Origin: an uncultured Elusimicrobia bacterium
Lineage (GTDB): Bacteria > Elusimicrobiota > Endomicrobiia > Endomicrobiales > Endomicrobiaceae
Direction of reading: 5' to 3'
Assembly: GCA_900321055.1 (NCBI GenBank)
Contig: ONUQ01000089.1
Coordinates: 1 to 23,503, forward strand
DNA: 23,503 nucleotides
The number at the start of each line of letters is the position of its first letter. Position 1 is the first letter of the stretch. Both the position numbers and the translations under genes were made by a program. Shown here piece after piece: positions 15,121-23,503 of this stretch. Under the pieces are notes generated by a model. That model saw only the letters and a list, made by a program, of their open reading frames with translations. It was not told where the DNA came from and made no database searches.

Positions 15121-16449
15121 ATGAAAAAAATATATAGTCTGTTTTCAATAATAATAGTTTCTATTATATTAAATATATGTTTGTATTCTTCAAATATAGT
15201 AGATATTTCTACCAGTCAACAATTAAACAATATAGAATTACAGTGGCCGATATTCAGATTATTTATTGAACCTTTTTATGCTTTTGCATACTATATTTTG
15301 ACAATAGAACGAACAGGCTATGTTTTTGCTTTAATTTCATGGTTAATATGGTCAGTTCTTATTACGGTACTAATATGTAAATATAATAAAGAAAACTTAA
15401 AGAACAGAATTGTTTACGGTTGTTTTTCTTTTTTCTTTTTTGTTTCTTTATGTTGTAGTGTGATTATTCTTCCCGTTATAGGTCCAAAAATAACAAATGT
15501 TGAAGGTTATAAAGTATTAGATTCTCATTCACATACAATTTCTTCAAGAGACAATATATCTCCCGTAGAGTCAAGTATTAATTTTCATAAAAGACACGGA
15601 TTTACTGATTTTTTTATTACCGAACATGATAACACAAACGGTTATAAAACCGTTCCTCCCGATATAGGAACCGAGCATATTTTTCCCGGTATACAAATAA
15701 GAACAACCGACGGACAATCTGTTCTTTTGTTATCACAAAATTATTTTGAATATGAAGACTTTAGCGATAAAAGCATAAAAGAAATGATAGACTTGGCTCA
15801 TTCACGAGATATGCTTGTTGTTATGCCTCATTGGTGGAAATGGAAAAAGCCAAAATTAGAACAACTTATAGATTGGGGAATTGACGGTTTTGAAATTTAT
15901 AATTGCGGGTACAGATATATATCTGATGAAACCAGACAACAAATTATAGAAGTTTGCAGAAAAAATAATTTATTAATTACAGGTTCAACGGATTGGCACG
16001 GACTTGGATATATGGCAAATGTGTGGACACTTATAGAAGAAAAAGATAACAAAAATGTTTTTGAACTTATGAAAGAAAAGCCAACCACAAAGATAGTTGT
16101 TCACGATATAAAAGGAAATCAGTCTGTAATAAGATATATTTTTGAACCGTTTTATTTTTTATATCACTATATAAAAACGACACAATTAAAATATGTTTTA
16201 AGTTTTTATATGTTTGTATTAATTTTTGCGGGGTTGTTAACAAAAATCTCTATAAAAAAAATTATAAGAATATCTTCTTTATTATTGTCTCTTTATTTTT
16301 CAATATGTATGTTTTACTTTGTAAAAATTTTAAAATACAGTTTTGCTTACAATGTAATTATTCCGGAAACTATTCTTCCGACAACTATATCTCTGATTAT
16401 AATATGGATAATTATTTGGAGTTTTTGTGACAAAAATATTCAATCTTAA
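15121..16449 (+). CDS. membrane-anchored PHP-domain phosphoesterase-like protein
   Basis: A start at the ATG at 15121 (GGTGGT six bases upstream) gives 442 residues; an upstream frame inside tolR lacks a ribosome-binding site. About four membrane segments (4-22, 45-63, 66-86, 98-120) are followed by a PHP metal-dependent hydrolase domain (about 130-330), then about three more membrane segments (357-375, 385-402, 420-437). Metal-ligand motifs are intact: HSH (136-138), TEHD (167-170), PHWW (236-239) and STDWHG (289-294). PHP proteins cleave phosphoesters; the substrate here is unknown. The gene follows tolR by 19 bases and its end overlaps the GT39 gene by 23, so it is probably part of the tol operon. 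A lipid-linked or envelope phosphoester substrate is a guess. Confidence 0.8.
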   Translation: MKKIYSLFSIIIVSIILNICLYSSNIVDISTSQQLNNIELQWPIFRLFIEPFYAFAYYILTIERTGYVFALISWLIWSVLITVLICKYNKENLKNRIVYGCFSFFFFVSLCCSVIILPVIGPKITNVEGYKVLDSHSHTISSRDNISPVESSINFHKRHGFTDFFITEHDNTNGYKTVPPDIGTEHIFPGIQIRTTDGQSVLLLSQNYFEYEDFSDKSIKEMIDLAHSRDMLVVMPHWWKWKKPKLEQLIDWGIDGFEIYNCGYRYISDETRQQIIEVCRKNNLLITGSTDWHGLGYMANVWTLIEEKDNKNVFELMKEKPTTKIVVHDIKGNQSVIRYIFEPFYFLYHYIKTTQLKYVLSFYMFVLIFAGLLTKISIKKIIRISSLLLSLYFSICMFYFVKILKYSFAYNVIIPETILPTTISLIIIWIIIWSFCDKNIQS

Positions 16450-17860
16450 AAATACAATAATTTTTGTTTTGTTTTCAATAGTATGGAAGATTTTAATATC
16501 TTCTTTACCGCTTCATTCCGATGAAGCATATTATTGGTTATGGTCAACAAAATTAGATTTAAGTTATTATGACCATTCTCCAATGGTTGCATATTTTATA
16601 AAATTAACAACTCTTTTCGGTAACAGCGAAATTGCCGTAAGATTTTCCAGTATAATAGTTACTTTAATTGTGAGCATATTGTTGTGGAAATTAGTTATGA
16701 AGCTTTTCAACAACGAAGCAATGGCAAGTGCAAGTATTGTAATACTTCATTGTATGCCAATACTGTTTACGGCTTCAATAATAATAACTCCGGATACTCC
16801 TGTTTTTTTGTTTCTATCGTTATCTACATACTATGTTTGGAAATTGATAGACAGCAAAAATCATAATTATTGGTATTTGATAGGATTATTTTTTGGATTA
16901 TCAATGTTATCCAAATATACGGCTTGTTTATTTATAATGAGTTTATTCATTTATATTGTATCGGATAAAAAAATATTTTGGTTTAAAAGTTATCAATTAT
17001 ATATAGGACTGATAATTTCCGTTATATGTTCTTTTCCGGTTGTTTATTGGAATTATTTACACGATTGGGCTTCATTTTCTTATCAAGTAGGGCATGCCTT
17101 AAATAATAACGGAATAAGATTTAACTATGTGTTTGAATATTTGGGAACACAAGCAGGAATTTTTAACATCATATTATTTTTCCCGGTACTGTACATAAGT
17201 ATAAAGTATTTGTTTTCAAAAGATACAAAAAATATTTTTCTTGCAGCATTTTCCGTTCCGGTAATTTTATTTTATGTATTTACCGCATTAAAAAGATTAC
17301 CCGGAGGAAATTGGCCTATTCCCGCATATTTCACTTTTTCAATAATTGCGGCAAAATATTTTATTGAAGGTTCAAAAATAAAACAAAGCTTGGTTATAGG
17401 TGCAATAATTTTCAATTTAATTGCTTCAATTATTTTAGGATTACATGCAAAATGGACAATACTTCCTTTGGATAAAATTTCAAACCATACCGCTATTGCA
17501 GATGCTACAAACTATTTTCACGGATATAAAGAATTAGCAGAAAAAATATTGCACGACGGATACCATTTTGTTGTTACTCCGGAACATCAACTTTCTGCAT
17601 CTATTGCATACTACACAAAAAACAAAGTAAAAGCATTCAGATATTCGGACGGACGAAAAATAACACAATTTGAAATTTGGGGTATGCCTAAAGATTTTGA
17701 TTATTCAAACGGTGCATTTGTTTATGAACCTACGGAAGATGGAACGGTTCCTTGTAAAATATATGATATTTTTAAATTAGATCCGGCTGTTGACAATAAA
17801 AAAACCATAAGAAATAATAATGTTGTCAGACAGTATAATATTCAAAAAATATCAAAATAG
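16427..17860 (+). CDS. GT39-family membrane glycosyltransferase (ArnT/PMT-like)
   Basis: This 477-residue polytopic membrane protein has the N-terminal signature of the ArnT/PMT superfamily. LPLHSDEAYYWLW (27-39) carries the acidic pair of the first periplasmic loop (Asp32, Glu33), and YYDHSPMVAYFIKL (47-60) follows. At least eight hydrophobic segments come next, then a soluble tail after about residue 365. Such enzymes move a sugar from a polyprenyl-phosphate donor to lipid A, protein or other envelope targets. The start is GTG with GGAG five bases upstream and overlaps the PHP gene. It ends in TAG. The acceptor cannot be told from the sequence. Confidence 0.85.
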   Translation: MTKIFNLKNTIIFVLFSIVWKILISSLPLHSDEAYYWLWSTKLDLSYYDHSPMVAYFIKLTTLFGNSEIAVRFSSIIVTLIVSILLWKLVMKLFNNEAMASASIVILHCMPILFTASIIITPDTPVFLFLSLSTYYVWKLIDSKNHNYWYLIGLFFGLSMLSKYTACLFIMSLFIYIVSDKKIFWFKSYQLYIGLIISVICSFPVVYWNYLHDWASFSYQVGHALNNNGIRFNYVFEYLGTQAGIFNIILFFPVLYISIKYLFSKDTKNIFLAAFSVPVILFYVFTALKRLPGGNWPIPAYFTFSIIAAKYFIEGSKIKQSLVIGAIIFNLIASIILGLHAKWTILPLDKISNHTAIADATNYFHGYKELAEKILHDGYHFVVTPEHQLSASIAYYTKNKVKAFRYSDGRKITQFEIWGMPKDFDYSNGAFVYEPTEDGTVPCKIYDIFKLDPAVDNKKTIRNNNVVRQYNIQKISK

Positions 17861-17892
17861 TAAGATATAATATTCTATGTTTTACAAAGATG

Positions 17893-17921
17893 TTTTAAAA
17901 TGTAACTTTTTAACATATAAT
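17893..17921 (+). promoter_or_regulatory. possible promoter of the efflux operon
   Basis: TTTTAA (17893-17898), a 17-base spacer, and a perfect TATAAT (17916-17921) lie in the 107-base gap before the TolC-like gene. The -35 is poor, and another TATAAT lies at 17866-17871, so the exact promoter is uncertain. Confidence 0.3.
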
Positions 17922-17967
17922 TTGTCTAATATTATTAATAAAACGATTCAACAAAGGACATTATGGC

Positions 17968-19227
17968 ATGAAGAAAATATTTTGTTTTTTAGGAATGATG
18001 TTTATAGCAGGTTTTGGATATTGCCAAACTAAAAGTTATACATGGCAAGATTGTATAGATATAGCAAACAAAACAAACCAAACTCTTTTAATGGCAAAAC
18101 AAGATTTACAAATTGCAGAATATGATTATAATGTAATGCTAAATAAATATTATCCGTCCGTAAATTTCAAATATGGATTTTCAAGAGGTGGTGATAGCCC
18201 GACTGCAACCAATTGGAGTGCAAGTTTAAATGCTTCACAAACAATATATAATTTTGGTGATTCCGCTCAAATAAAAGGAAAGAAAGCAACCATTAATAAA
18301 ACCGTGGCTCAACTTACAAAATCTTCCGCAGATGTATATTATTCAATAAGACAAGCATTTTTACAAATGTGTTATGCTCAGGAAAATATTACCCTATTGG
18401 AGAATATTTACAATTTAAGAAAACAATCTGCAGACATTGTAAGATTACAATATGAGGGCGGTAAAGAAAGCAGAGGCAATATGTTGAAAGCTCAAGCACA
18501 AAAAAAATCTGCTTATGTAAATGTATCAAATGCCAAAAGAGATTTAATAGTTGCAAGAAGAACTCTTGCTCAATGTTTAGGTATGGATTTAAACAGTGTA
18601 TGCACCGTAGATTTTACACTTTCTGAAGTTAAAGACGATAAATATATAAATGTTGATAGTGCGGTTGCAAATTGTCCCGATGTTATATTGTCATCGGCAT
18701 CCGTTGAAATAACAAAATATTCTTTAGATTATTCTAAAGGAAATCTTTATCCGAATCTTTCTGCTTCGGCATCATTTGGTGTTTTAGATGATTCAAATCC
18801 TATCCCACCGGCAGACAATAGAACTTGGAATTTGGGTATGGTATTAACTTATCCGTTATTTTCGGGCGGTATCACAAATGCATTAAATACAATAAAAATT
18901 GCAAAAACAAATTTAGATAAAGCTAAAGAAAAATATAATCAAACTATTCTTGAAACAAAAACAAGTTTGGAAGAAATTTTAGCCAATATAGAAAAAACAA
19001 AAGACAGCATAGAAATTTATCAAATGTTTTTGGTGGCGGCTACTCAGAGGCAAAAAGAAGCAACAATAAAATACAGATCGGGAACAATGGAATTTCAAAC
19101 ATGGCAAGATATAGAGCAGGAATATGTGAATTACCAAATATCACATCTTTCCGCTTTACATAGTTACAATTTGGCTTTAGCTAAACGAGATAAACTTTTA
19201 GGAAATACCAATGGAGAGATAAAATGA
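17968..19227 (+). CDS. TolC-family outer-membrane efflux protein
   Basis: This 419-residue protein has a signal peptide (about 1-19, ending GYC before Gln) and the duplicated outer-membrane-factor pattern. KSYTWQDCIDIANKTNQTLLMAKQDLQIAEYDY opens the first half, in two parts (22-38 and 39-54). Long alpha-helical heptad stretches follow, and a second half begins around DVILSSASVEITKYSLDYSKGN. TolC-family trimers form the outer-membrane duct of tripartite pumps. AAAGGA lies nine bases before the ATG. An ATG five bases upstream (17963) is out of frame and would encode only two residues. First gene of a tight operon with a fusion protein and an ABC transporter. Confidence 0.92.
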   Translation: MKKIFCFLGMMFIAGFGYCQTKSYTWQDCIDIANKTNQTLLMAKQDLQIAEYDYNVMLNKYYPSVNFKYGFSRGGDSPTATNWSASLNASQTIYNFGDSAQIKGKKATINKTVAQLTKSSADVYYSIRQAFLQMCYAQENITLLENIYNLRKQSADIVRLQYEGGKESRGNMLKAQAQKKSAYVNVSNAKRDLIVARRTLAQCLGMDLNSVCTVDFTLSEVKDDKYINVDSAVANCPDVILSSASVEITKYSLDYSKGNLYPNLSASASFGVLDDSNPIPPADNRTWNLGMVLTYPLFSGGITNALNTIKIAKTNLDKAKEKYNQTILETKTSLEEILANIEKTKDSIEIYQMFLVAATQRQKEATIKYRSGTMEFQTWQDIEQEYVNYQISHLSALHSYNLALAKRDKLLGNTNGEIK

Positions 19228-20234
19228 AAAAGATAGCAATAATTTTTACCGTACTTCTTGTATTGGGAATAATAATAACTTATCAACTTAAACATAAAAA
19301 AGAAAAAGCAGAACAAATTCAATATATTCCTTATCAGGTGTCAACTGCGGATATAAAAGAAATAATTGATACAACAGGTGAAGTTTCTGCTTTAAACAGA
19401 GTTGAAATTAAGCCGACGGTTGCAGGAAGAGTAGACAGACTTTTAGTAAAAGAAGGTGACACCGTTAAAAAAGGACAAGTGTTAGCATATTTAAGTTCTA
19501 ACGATAGAGTAGCTATTCTTGATGCAGTTAGAGCAAATTCTGAAGAAAATATTGCTAATTGGGAAAATACATACAAAACTACTCCCGTAATATCTCCTAT
19601 GAACGGAAAAATAATTTTGAAAAATGTTGTTGAAGGACAAACAATATCTACAAGCGACATATTGTATGCATTAGCAGACGAATTAATAGTTATAGCAAGT
19701 GTAGATGAAGCAGATATCGGTAAAATCAGAACCGGACAATCGGCAAAAATAACATTAGATGCATACAAAAACAGCAGTATAAAAGGTAAAGTATTTCAAA
19801 TTCTTGAAGAAGGCAAAAATGTCAGTAATGTTATTACATACTATGTAAAAATCAGACCGGAAAAAACACCGCCGTTTTTTAAATCTTTAATGACAGCAAA
19901 TATATATATTACGGTAAAAGAAGTTAAAGATGCAGTTGTTATACCTTGGAATAGTTTTCAAGAAGATGAAAAAGGTGATACTTTTGTTTTAGTTCCGCAA
20001 GAAAATCTTCAACAAAAGAAAGTTTTTATAAAAACCGGTATTCTTGACGGAGAAAACATTGAAGTAACCGAAGGTCTTTCAAAAGGAGATGTTATTTTGG
20101 TAAAAGAAGATAACTACAATATATCAATGACAAAAAAAGAAACAAAAGGATTCTTATCTATGGGACCGCAAAAAAGAAAAACAGGTAAAGATATTTTAAA
20201 TAAATCTACAACAACATCATCAAAAAAGAAATAA
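19224..20234 (+). CDS. periplasmic membrane-fusion protein (HlyD/MacA type)
   Basis: This 336-residue adaptor has an N-terminal membrane anchor (4-20) and a lipoyl half (VEIKPTVAGRVDRLLVKEGDTV, in two parts 60-70 and 71-81). After a short helical insert (about 92-119), the second lipoyl half begins with PVISPMNGKI (121-130). A beta-barrel domain and a membrane-proximal domain follow (ITVKEVKDAVVIPWNSF, 229-245). The insert is about 28 residues, much shorter than the long hairpin of MacA or HlyD that meets TolC. The C-terminal 40 residues are Lys/Thr-rich. The start overlaps the TolC-like stop as ATGA, and macB follows two bases after its end. Confidence 0.9.
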   Translation: MKKIAIIFTVLLVLGIIITYQLKHKKEKAEQIQYIPYQVSTADIKEIIDTTGEVSALNRVEIKPTVAGRVDRLLVKEGDTVKKGQVLAYLSSNDRVAILDAVRANSEENIANWENTYKTTPVISPMNGKIILKNVVEGQTISTSDILYALADELIVIASVDEADIGKIRTGQSAKITLDAYKNSSIKGKVFQILEEGKNVSNVITYYVKIRPEKTPPFFKSLMTANIYITVKEVKDAVVIPWNSFQEDEKGDTFVLVPQENLQQKKVFIKTGILDGENIEVTEGLSKGDVILVKEDNYNISMTKKETKGFLSMGPQKRKTGKDILNKSTTTSSKKK

Positions 20235-20236
20235 TT

Positions 20237-22201
20237 ATGATAAACAAAAACGAACATAAACCACTACTGTCAATAAAAAATATAACGAAAGTTTATACCG
20301 TTGGCGAAAATAAACTTGATATTTTAAAAGGTGTAAATTTAACGGTTGAAGAAGGTGAATTTGTAGCCATTATGGGACCTTCCGGTTCAGGAAAATCTAC
20401 TTTAATGCATATTTTAGGTTTACTTGACAGACCAACAGGCGGTGTATATGAAATTTACGGACAAAATGTTTTAAAGTTTAACGATAATCAAACAGCATTT
20501 TTAAGGTCAAAAATTATCGGTTTTGTTTTTCAACAATACAATTTATTAAATAAAATGACTGCTTGTGATAATGTTGCTTTACCGCTTGTATATTCCGGCG
20601 GAATAAACAGAAAAGAAAGAGCAGAAAAGTTGCTTAAAGAAGTCGGACTTAGTGATAGAATTGAACATAAACCTACACAGCTTTCCGGAGGGCAACAGCA
20701 AAGAGTGGCTATTGCAAGATCACTTATAAATAATCCAAAAATAATATTTGCCGATGAACCGACGGGAAATCTTTCTTCAAAACAATCAAATGAAATAATG
20801 CAAATACTCACAGACCTAAACAAAAAAGGGATAAGTGTTATTTTAGTTACTCATGAACCTGACATTGCTAAATGGGCAGATAGACTTATAATGATAAAAG
20901 ACGGTCAGGTTTTATCGGATACAAAACAAAAAGAAAAAGAAAAAAGAGAAAATAATCCCATAAAAATAAAAAAAGAAACATCACGGTTAAGTATTGCGGA
21001 ATTTACGGAAAACTTTTTTTCGGCTATAAGAGCAATAATATCAAACAAAACAAGATCAATTTTAACTATGCTTGGTATTATTATCGGTGTTGCATCAATT
21101 ATATCCATGCTTGCACTCGGTAACGGTGCACAAAAATCTCTTGAAAGCCAAATAACATCAATGGGAACAAATTTATTATATCTAATGCCCGGAAGAATCC
21201 GTATTGGTGGTGTAGCAGGTTCTGTAGTAAGAAGAATATATCTGAAAGATGTTGATGCACTTGCCTCAAATACGGAATTGATAAAAAATGTAGATCCTAA
21301 TGTTAACGGAACCGCACAAGTGGTTTATGGTAATAAAAACACCAATACCTATATTACGGGAGCAACTCCGGTATATCAGCATTTACAAAATGCTGTCCCT
21401 CAATATGGAAGATTTTTTACAAAATCCGAAAATGATAAATTATCCAAAGTTTGTGTTATAGGGACAACCGTTGTAAAAAATCTTTTTGGTAACGAAAACC
21501 CGGTTGGTAAATATATAAAAATAGGCAGAAAACAATTTAGAGTTATAGGAATATTACCGGTAAAAGGGGCTCAAGGATATAGAGACGGCGATGACATAGT
21601 AATTGTTCCTTTATACACGGCAATGAAAAGATTGTTCGGAATAAAATATATTTCCAGTGTTGCCGTAGAAGTTCAAAAAGGAAAATTAGAAGAAGCAGAA
21701 ACTTATCTGTTAAAAACAATGCTTGAAAGAAACAAACTTACACATGAATATGCAGATGCTTTTAGAATAAGAAATATGTCGGATGTGATTAAAATGCTTA
21801 CATCCACTACAAAAACTATGACACTGCTTTTAGGTGCGGTAGCAGGTATTTCGTTAATAGTCGGCGGTATAGGTATTATGAATATAATGCTTGTAAGTGT
21901 TAGCGAAAGAACCAGAGAAATCGGATTAAGAAAAGCCATAGGTGCAACCAAAATAGCAGTATTATTACAATTTTTAATAGAATCCTCGGTATTGTCGTTA
22001 CTGGGAGGAGTGTTGGGTGTAAGTTTAGGGGTAGGTATTTCTTTTATTGTTTCAAAAGTTGCAGGATGGACAACTTTTATTTCAACATTTTCTATAGTGT
22101 TATCAGTAGGATTTTCTGCCGTTGTCGGTATAGTTTTTGGATTATGGCCTGCAAAAAAAGCTTCAGAACTTTCTCCTATTGAAGCTTTAAGATATGATTA
22201 A
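20237..22201 (+). CDS. macB: MacB-like ABC transporter (ATPase fused to permease)
   Basis: This 654-residue protein joins an N-terminal ABC ATPase to a MacB-type permease, close in length to E. coli MacB. Walker A is GPSGSGKST (47-55), with Q-loop FQQYN (98-102), signature LSGGQQQR (149-156), Walker B IIFADEP (169-175) and switch His206. The first membrane segment (about 276-295) is followed by a large periplasmic domain. The last three segments start near 530, with the conserved TREIGLRKAIGA motif between two of them. MacB drives export of peptides, macrolides or lipid-like substrates through its adaptor and a TolC-type duct, all encoded here. Substrate not predictable. Confidence 0.92.
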   Translation: MINKNEHKPLLSIKNITKVYTVGENKLDILKGVNLTVEEGEFVAIMGPSGSGKSTLMHILGLLDRPTGGVYEIYGQNVLKFNDNQTAFLRSKIIGFVFQQYNLLNKMTACDNVALPLVYSGGINRKERAEKLLKEVGLSDRIEHKPTQLSGGQQQRVAIARSLINNPKIIFADEPTGNLSSKQSNEIMQILTDLNKKGISVILVTHEPDIAKWADRLIMIKDGQVLSDTKQKEKEKRENNPIKIKKETSRLSIAEFTENFFSAIRAIISNKTRSILTMLGIIIGVASIISMLALGNGAQKSLESQITSMGTNLLYLMPGRIRIGGVAGSVVRRIYLKDVDALASNTELIKNVDPNVNGTAQVVYGNKNTNTYITGATPVYQHLQNAVPQYGRFFTKSENDKLSKVCVIGTTVVKNLFGNENPVGKYIKIGRKQFRVIGILPVKGAQGYRDGDDIVIVPLYTAMKRLFGIKYISSVAVEVQKGKLEEAETYLLKTMLERNKLTHEYADAFRIRNMSDVIKMLTSTTKTMTLLLGAVAGISLIVGGIGIMNIMLVSVSERTREIGLRKAIGATKIAVLLQFLIESSVLSLLGGVLGVSLGVGISFIVSKVAGWTTFISTFSIVLSVGFSAVVGIVFGLWPAKKASELSPIEALRYD

Positions 22202-22214
22202 ATTCAGATATTTA

Positions 22215-22228
22215 TTATGCAAGCATAA
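22215..22228. promoter_or_regulatory. short palindrome upstream of the cation transporter
   Basis: TTATGC-AA-GCATAA forms a perfect 6-base inverted repeat with a 2-base centre, in the 45-base gap between macB and the transporter gene. It could be an operator for a metal-sensing repressor. In DNA this A+T-rich such palindromes also arise by chance. Confidence 0.25.
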
Positions 22229-22246
22229 AATTAAGGATATAATATC

Positions 22247-23394
22247 ATGCAAGAACAAAAAGCAGAAAAGCCAAATTTAATTCAAGAAATAAAAAACAGA
22301 GATAAAATAATAGTAAAAACAAGTATCATAGGAATTGTTATAAACATATTTCTTGTGATATTTAAAGCAATAATAGGATTATTTTCAAATTCTATTGCCA
22401 TCATACTGGATGCCGTAAACAATTTGTCGGATGTTTTATCTTCAATAGTTACAATTGTAGGAACAAAATTAGCAAACAAATTACCAAACAAAAATCATCC
22501 GTTAGGGTACGGAAGAATAGAATATATGAGTGCAATGCTTGTATCGGCAATAGTTTTATATGCAGGTATAACATCCATAATAGCATCCACAAAAAGAATA
22601 ATTAATCCGGAACCTTCGGATTATTCAATAATTTCTTTAATAATAATAGCGGTAGCGGTTATTGTAAAAATTCTTCTTGGTAAATATGTTAAATCTCAAG
22701 GGAAAAAAGTAAGTTCAGGAGCATTAATAGCTTCAGGTGCGGATGCAATGTTTGATGCAATACTCTCAACATCCGTTTTGGCATCCGCAATAATTTATTT
22801 TACAACAAAAATATCACTTGAAGCTTATGTAGGTGTATTAATTTCAGGAGTAATCATAAAAGCCGGTATAGGAATGATGACGGATGCTTTAAACGATATT
22901 TTGGGCAAAAGAGCAGATATAGAAACCATTAAAAAAATAAAAGAACTTTTAGTTGAAGAACCGGAAGTTCGCGGAGCTTATGATTTAATTATTCATAATT
23001 ACGGACCAAACAAAAATCTTGCTTCCGTTCATTTGGAATTGCCTGATACCATGACTGTAGAGCAAGTTGATGTTTTAACAAGAAAATTACAAACAAAAAT
23101 ATTCATCAAACAGGAGTTATTCTTGTAGGAGTCGGAGTTTATTCTTTCAATACAAAAAACAATGAAGTTTCAATGATGTATAACACTGTACAAAAAACGA
23201 TAATGTCTTATGATTGGATTTTGCAAATGCATGGCTTTTATGTTGATACGGATAAAAAAGAAATAATATTTGATATTATTATGAGTTTTGAAATTGAAAC
23301 AAACGAAGGTATATCAATTATAGAAAAAGAAATTGAAAAACTTTATCCCGATTACAAAATAACCATCGTTGCGGATGTTGATGTTTCCGATTAA
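22247..23394 (+). pseudogene. cation diffusion facilitator (Mn-type), frameshifted
   Basis: The first frame (22247-23128) encodes the membrane part of a CDF transporter. A site in TM2 is Asn58/Asp62 (NNLSD), HPLGYGRIEYMSAM (84-97) is the typical loop, and a TM5 site is Asp166/Asp170 (DAMFD). N/D-x3-D with D-x3-D resembles Mn-type rather than Zn-type CDFs. After KLQTKI the frame breaks. Adding one base after 23103 gives HQTGVILVGVGVYSFNT and a continuous C-terminal cytoplasmic domain to the TAA at 23394, for about 382 residues in all. A lost T in a TTT run at 23102-23104 is the simplest explanation. AAGGA lies nine bases before the ATG. Whether this is a real pseudogene or a base-calling error cannot be told here. 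Confidence 0.8.
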
Positions 23395-23503
23395 ACAAGA
23401 TTATAAGCTGTGTTTACCAAAATTATTGCTAAATATTACTAAAAGCCGGTGTGTTATTCGCAGATGATGTCACGGAAAATCAAATTCCTTCAATATTAAA
23501 GAT
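23395..23503. other. unassigned 109-base window end
   Basis: No complete gene lies here. A plus-strand frame from 23430 runs open to the edge (VLFADDVTENQIPSILK near its end) but lacks an ATG and a ribosome-binding site. A minus-strand gene tail is also possible. I make no call. Confidence 0.2.

Noticed and set aside
22215..22243. TTATGC with TATAAT at 22238-22243 as a promoter for the cation transporter.
   Set aside because: The predicted transcript would begin after the ATG at 22247, and the TATAAT overlaps the ribosome-binding region.

Overview
This is an A+T-rich bacterial window from a diderm (Gram-negative-type) organism. The evidence for an outer membrane is a complete Tol-Pal set, a PorV/PorQ-type barrel protein, a TolC-type factor with an ABC efflux pump, and several lipobox-bearing lipoproteins. 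The combination of an ETF alpha subunit with a fused ferredoxin, the PorV-family protein, Tol-Pal and a SpoVG-like protein, at very low G+C, makes me favour Elusimicrobiota (Endomicrobium-like). This is inference and has not been tested by phylogeny. No RNA genes, CRISPR arrays, insertion sequences or phage genes were seen.

Left part, minus strand (25-6122). One block (25-2793) is a translationally coupled set: a PorV/PorQ-type outer-membrane protein, a small P-loop nucleotide kinase and a YhiN/HI0933-type flavoprotein. The block upstream of it (3011-6122) reads etfB, etfA (with two 4Fe-4S clusters), an exported ankyrin protein, and a TPR lipoprotein interrupted in frame by an amber codon. 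Other genes here end in TAG, so the lipoprotein looks like a recent pseudogene.

Middle (6123-10697). A 442-base A+T-rich divergent gap is followed by two plus-strand orphans. One is an HprK-like P-loop protein with a hydrophobic C-terminus. The other is an exported protein that appears to contain two tandem SpoVG-like folds. recG lies convergent to them. Both recG and the SpoVG-like gene have a -10 element almost touching the start codon and no Shine-Dalgarno, suggesting leaderless mRNAs.

Right part, plus strand (10698-23394). A compact operon pal-cpoB-tolA-tolB-tolQ-tolR carries the standard gene pairs in reversed block order. It runs straight into a membrane-anchored PHP-domain protein and a GT39-type glycosyltransferase. 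A second operon encodes a tripartite efflux system (TolC-like factor, membrane-fusion protein with a very short hairpin, MacB-like ABC transporter). It is followed by a Mn-type cation diffusion facilitator broken by a one-base deletion.

The strongest candidates for something new are the exported duplicated SpoVG-like protein with its HprK-like neighbour, the membrane PHP protein inside the tol locus, and the ETF-linked exported proteins. Every functional statement rests on reading motifs by eye; no searches were run.
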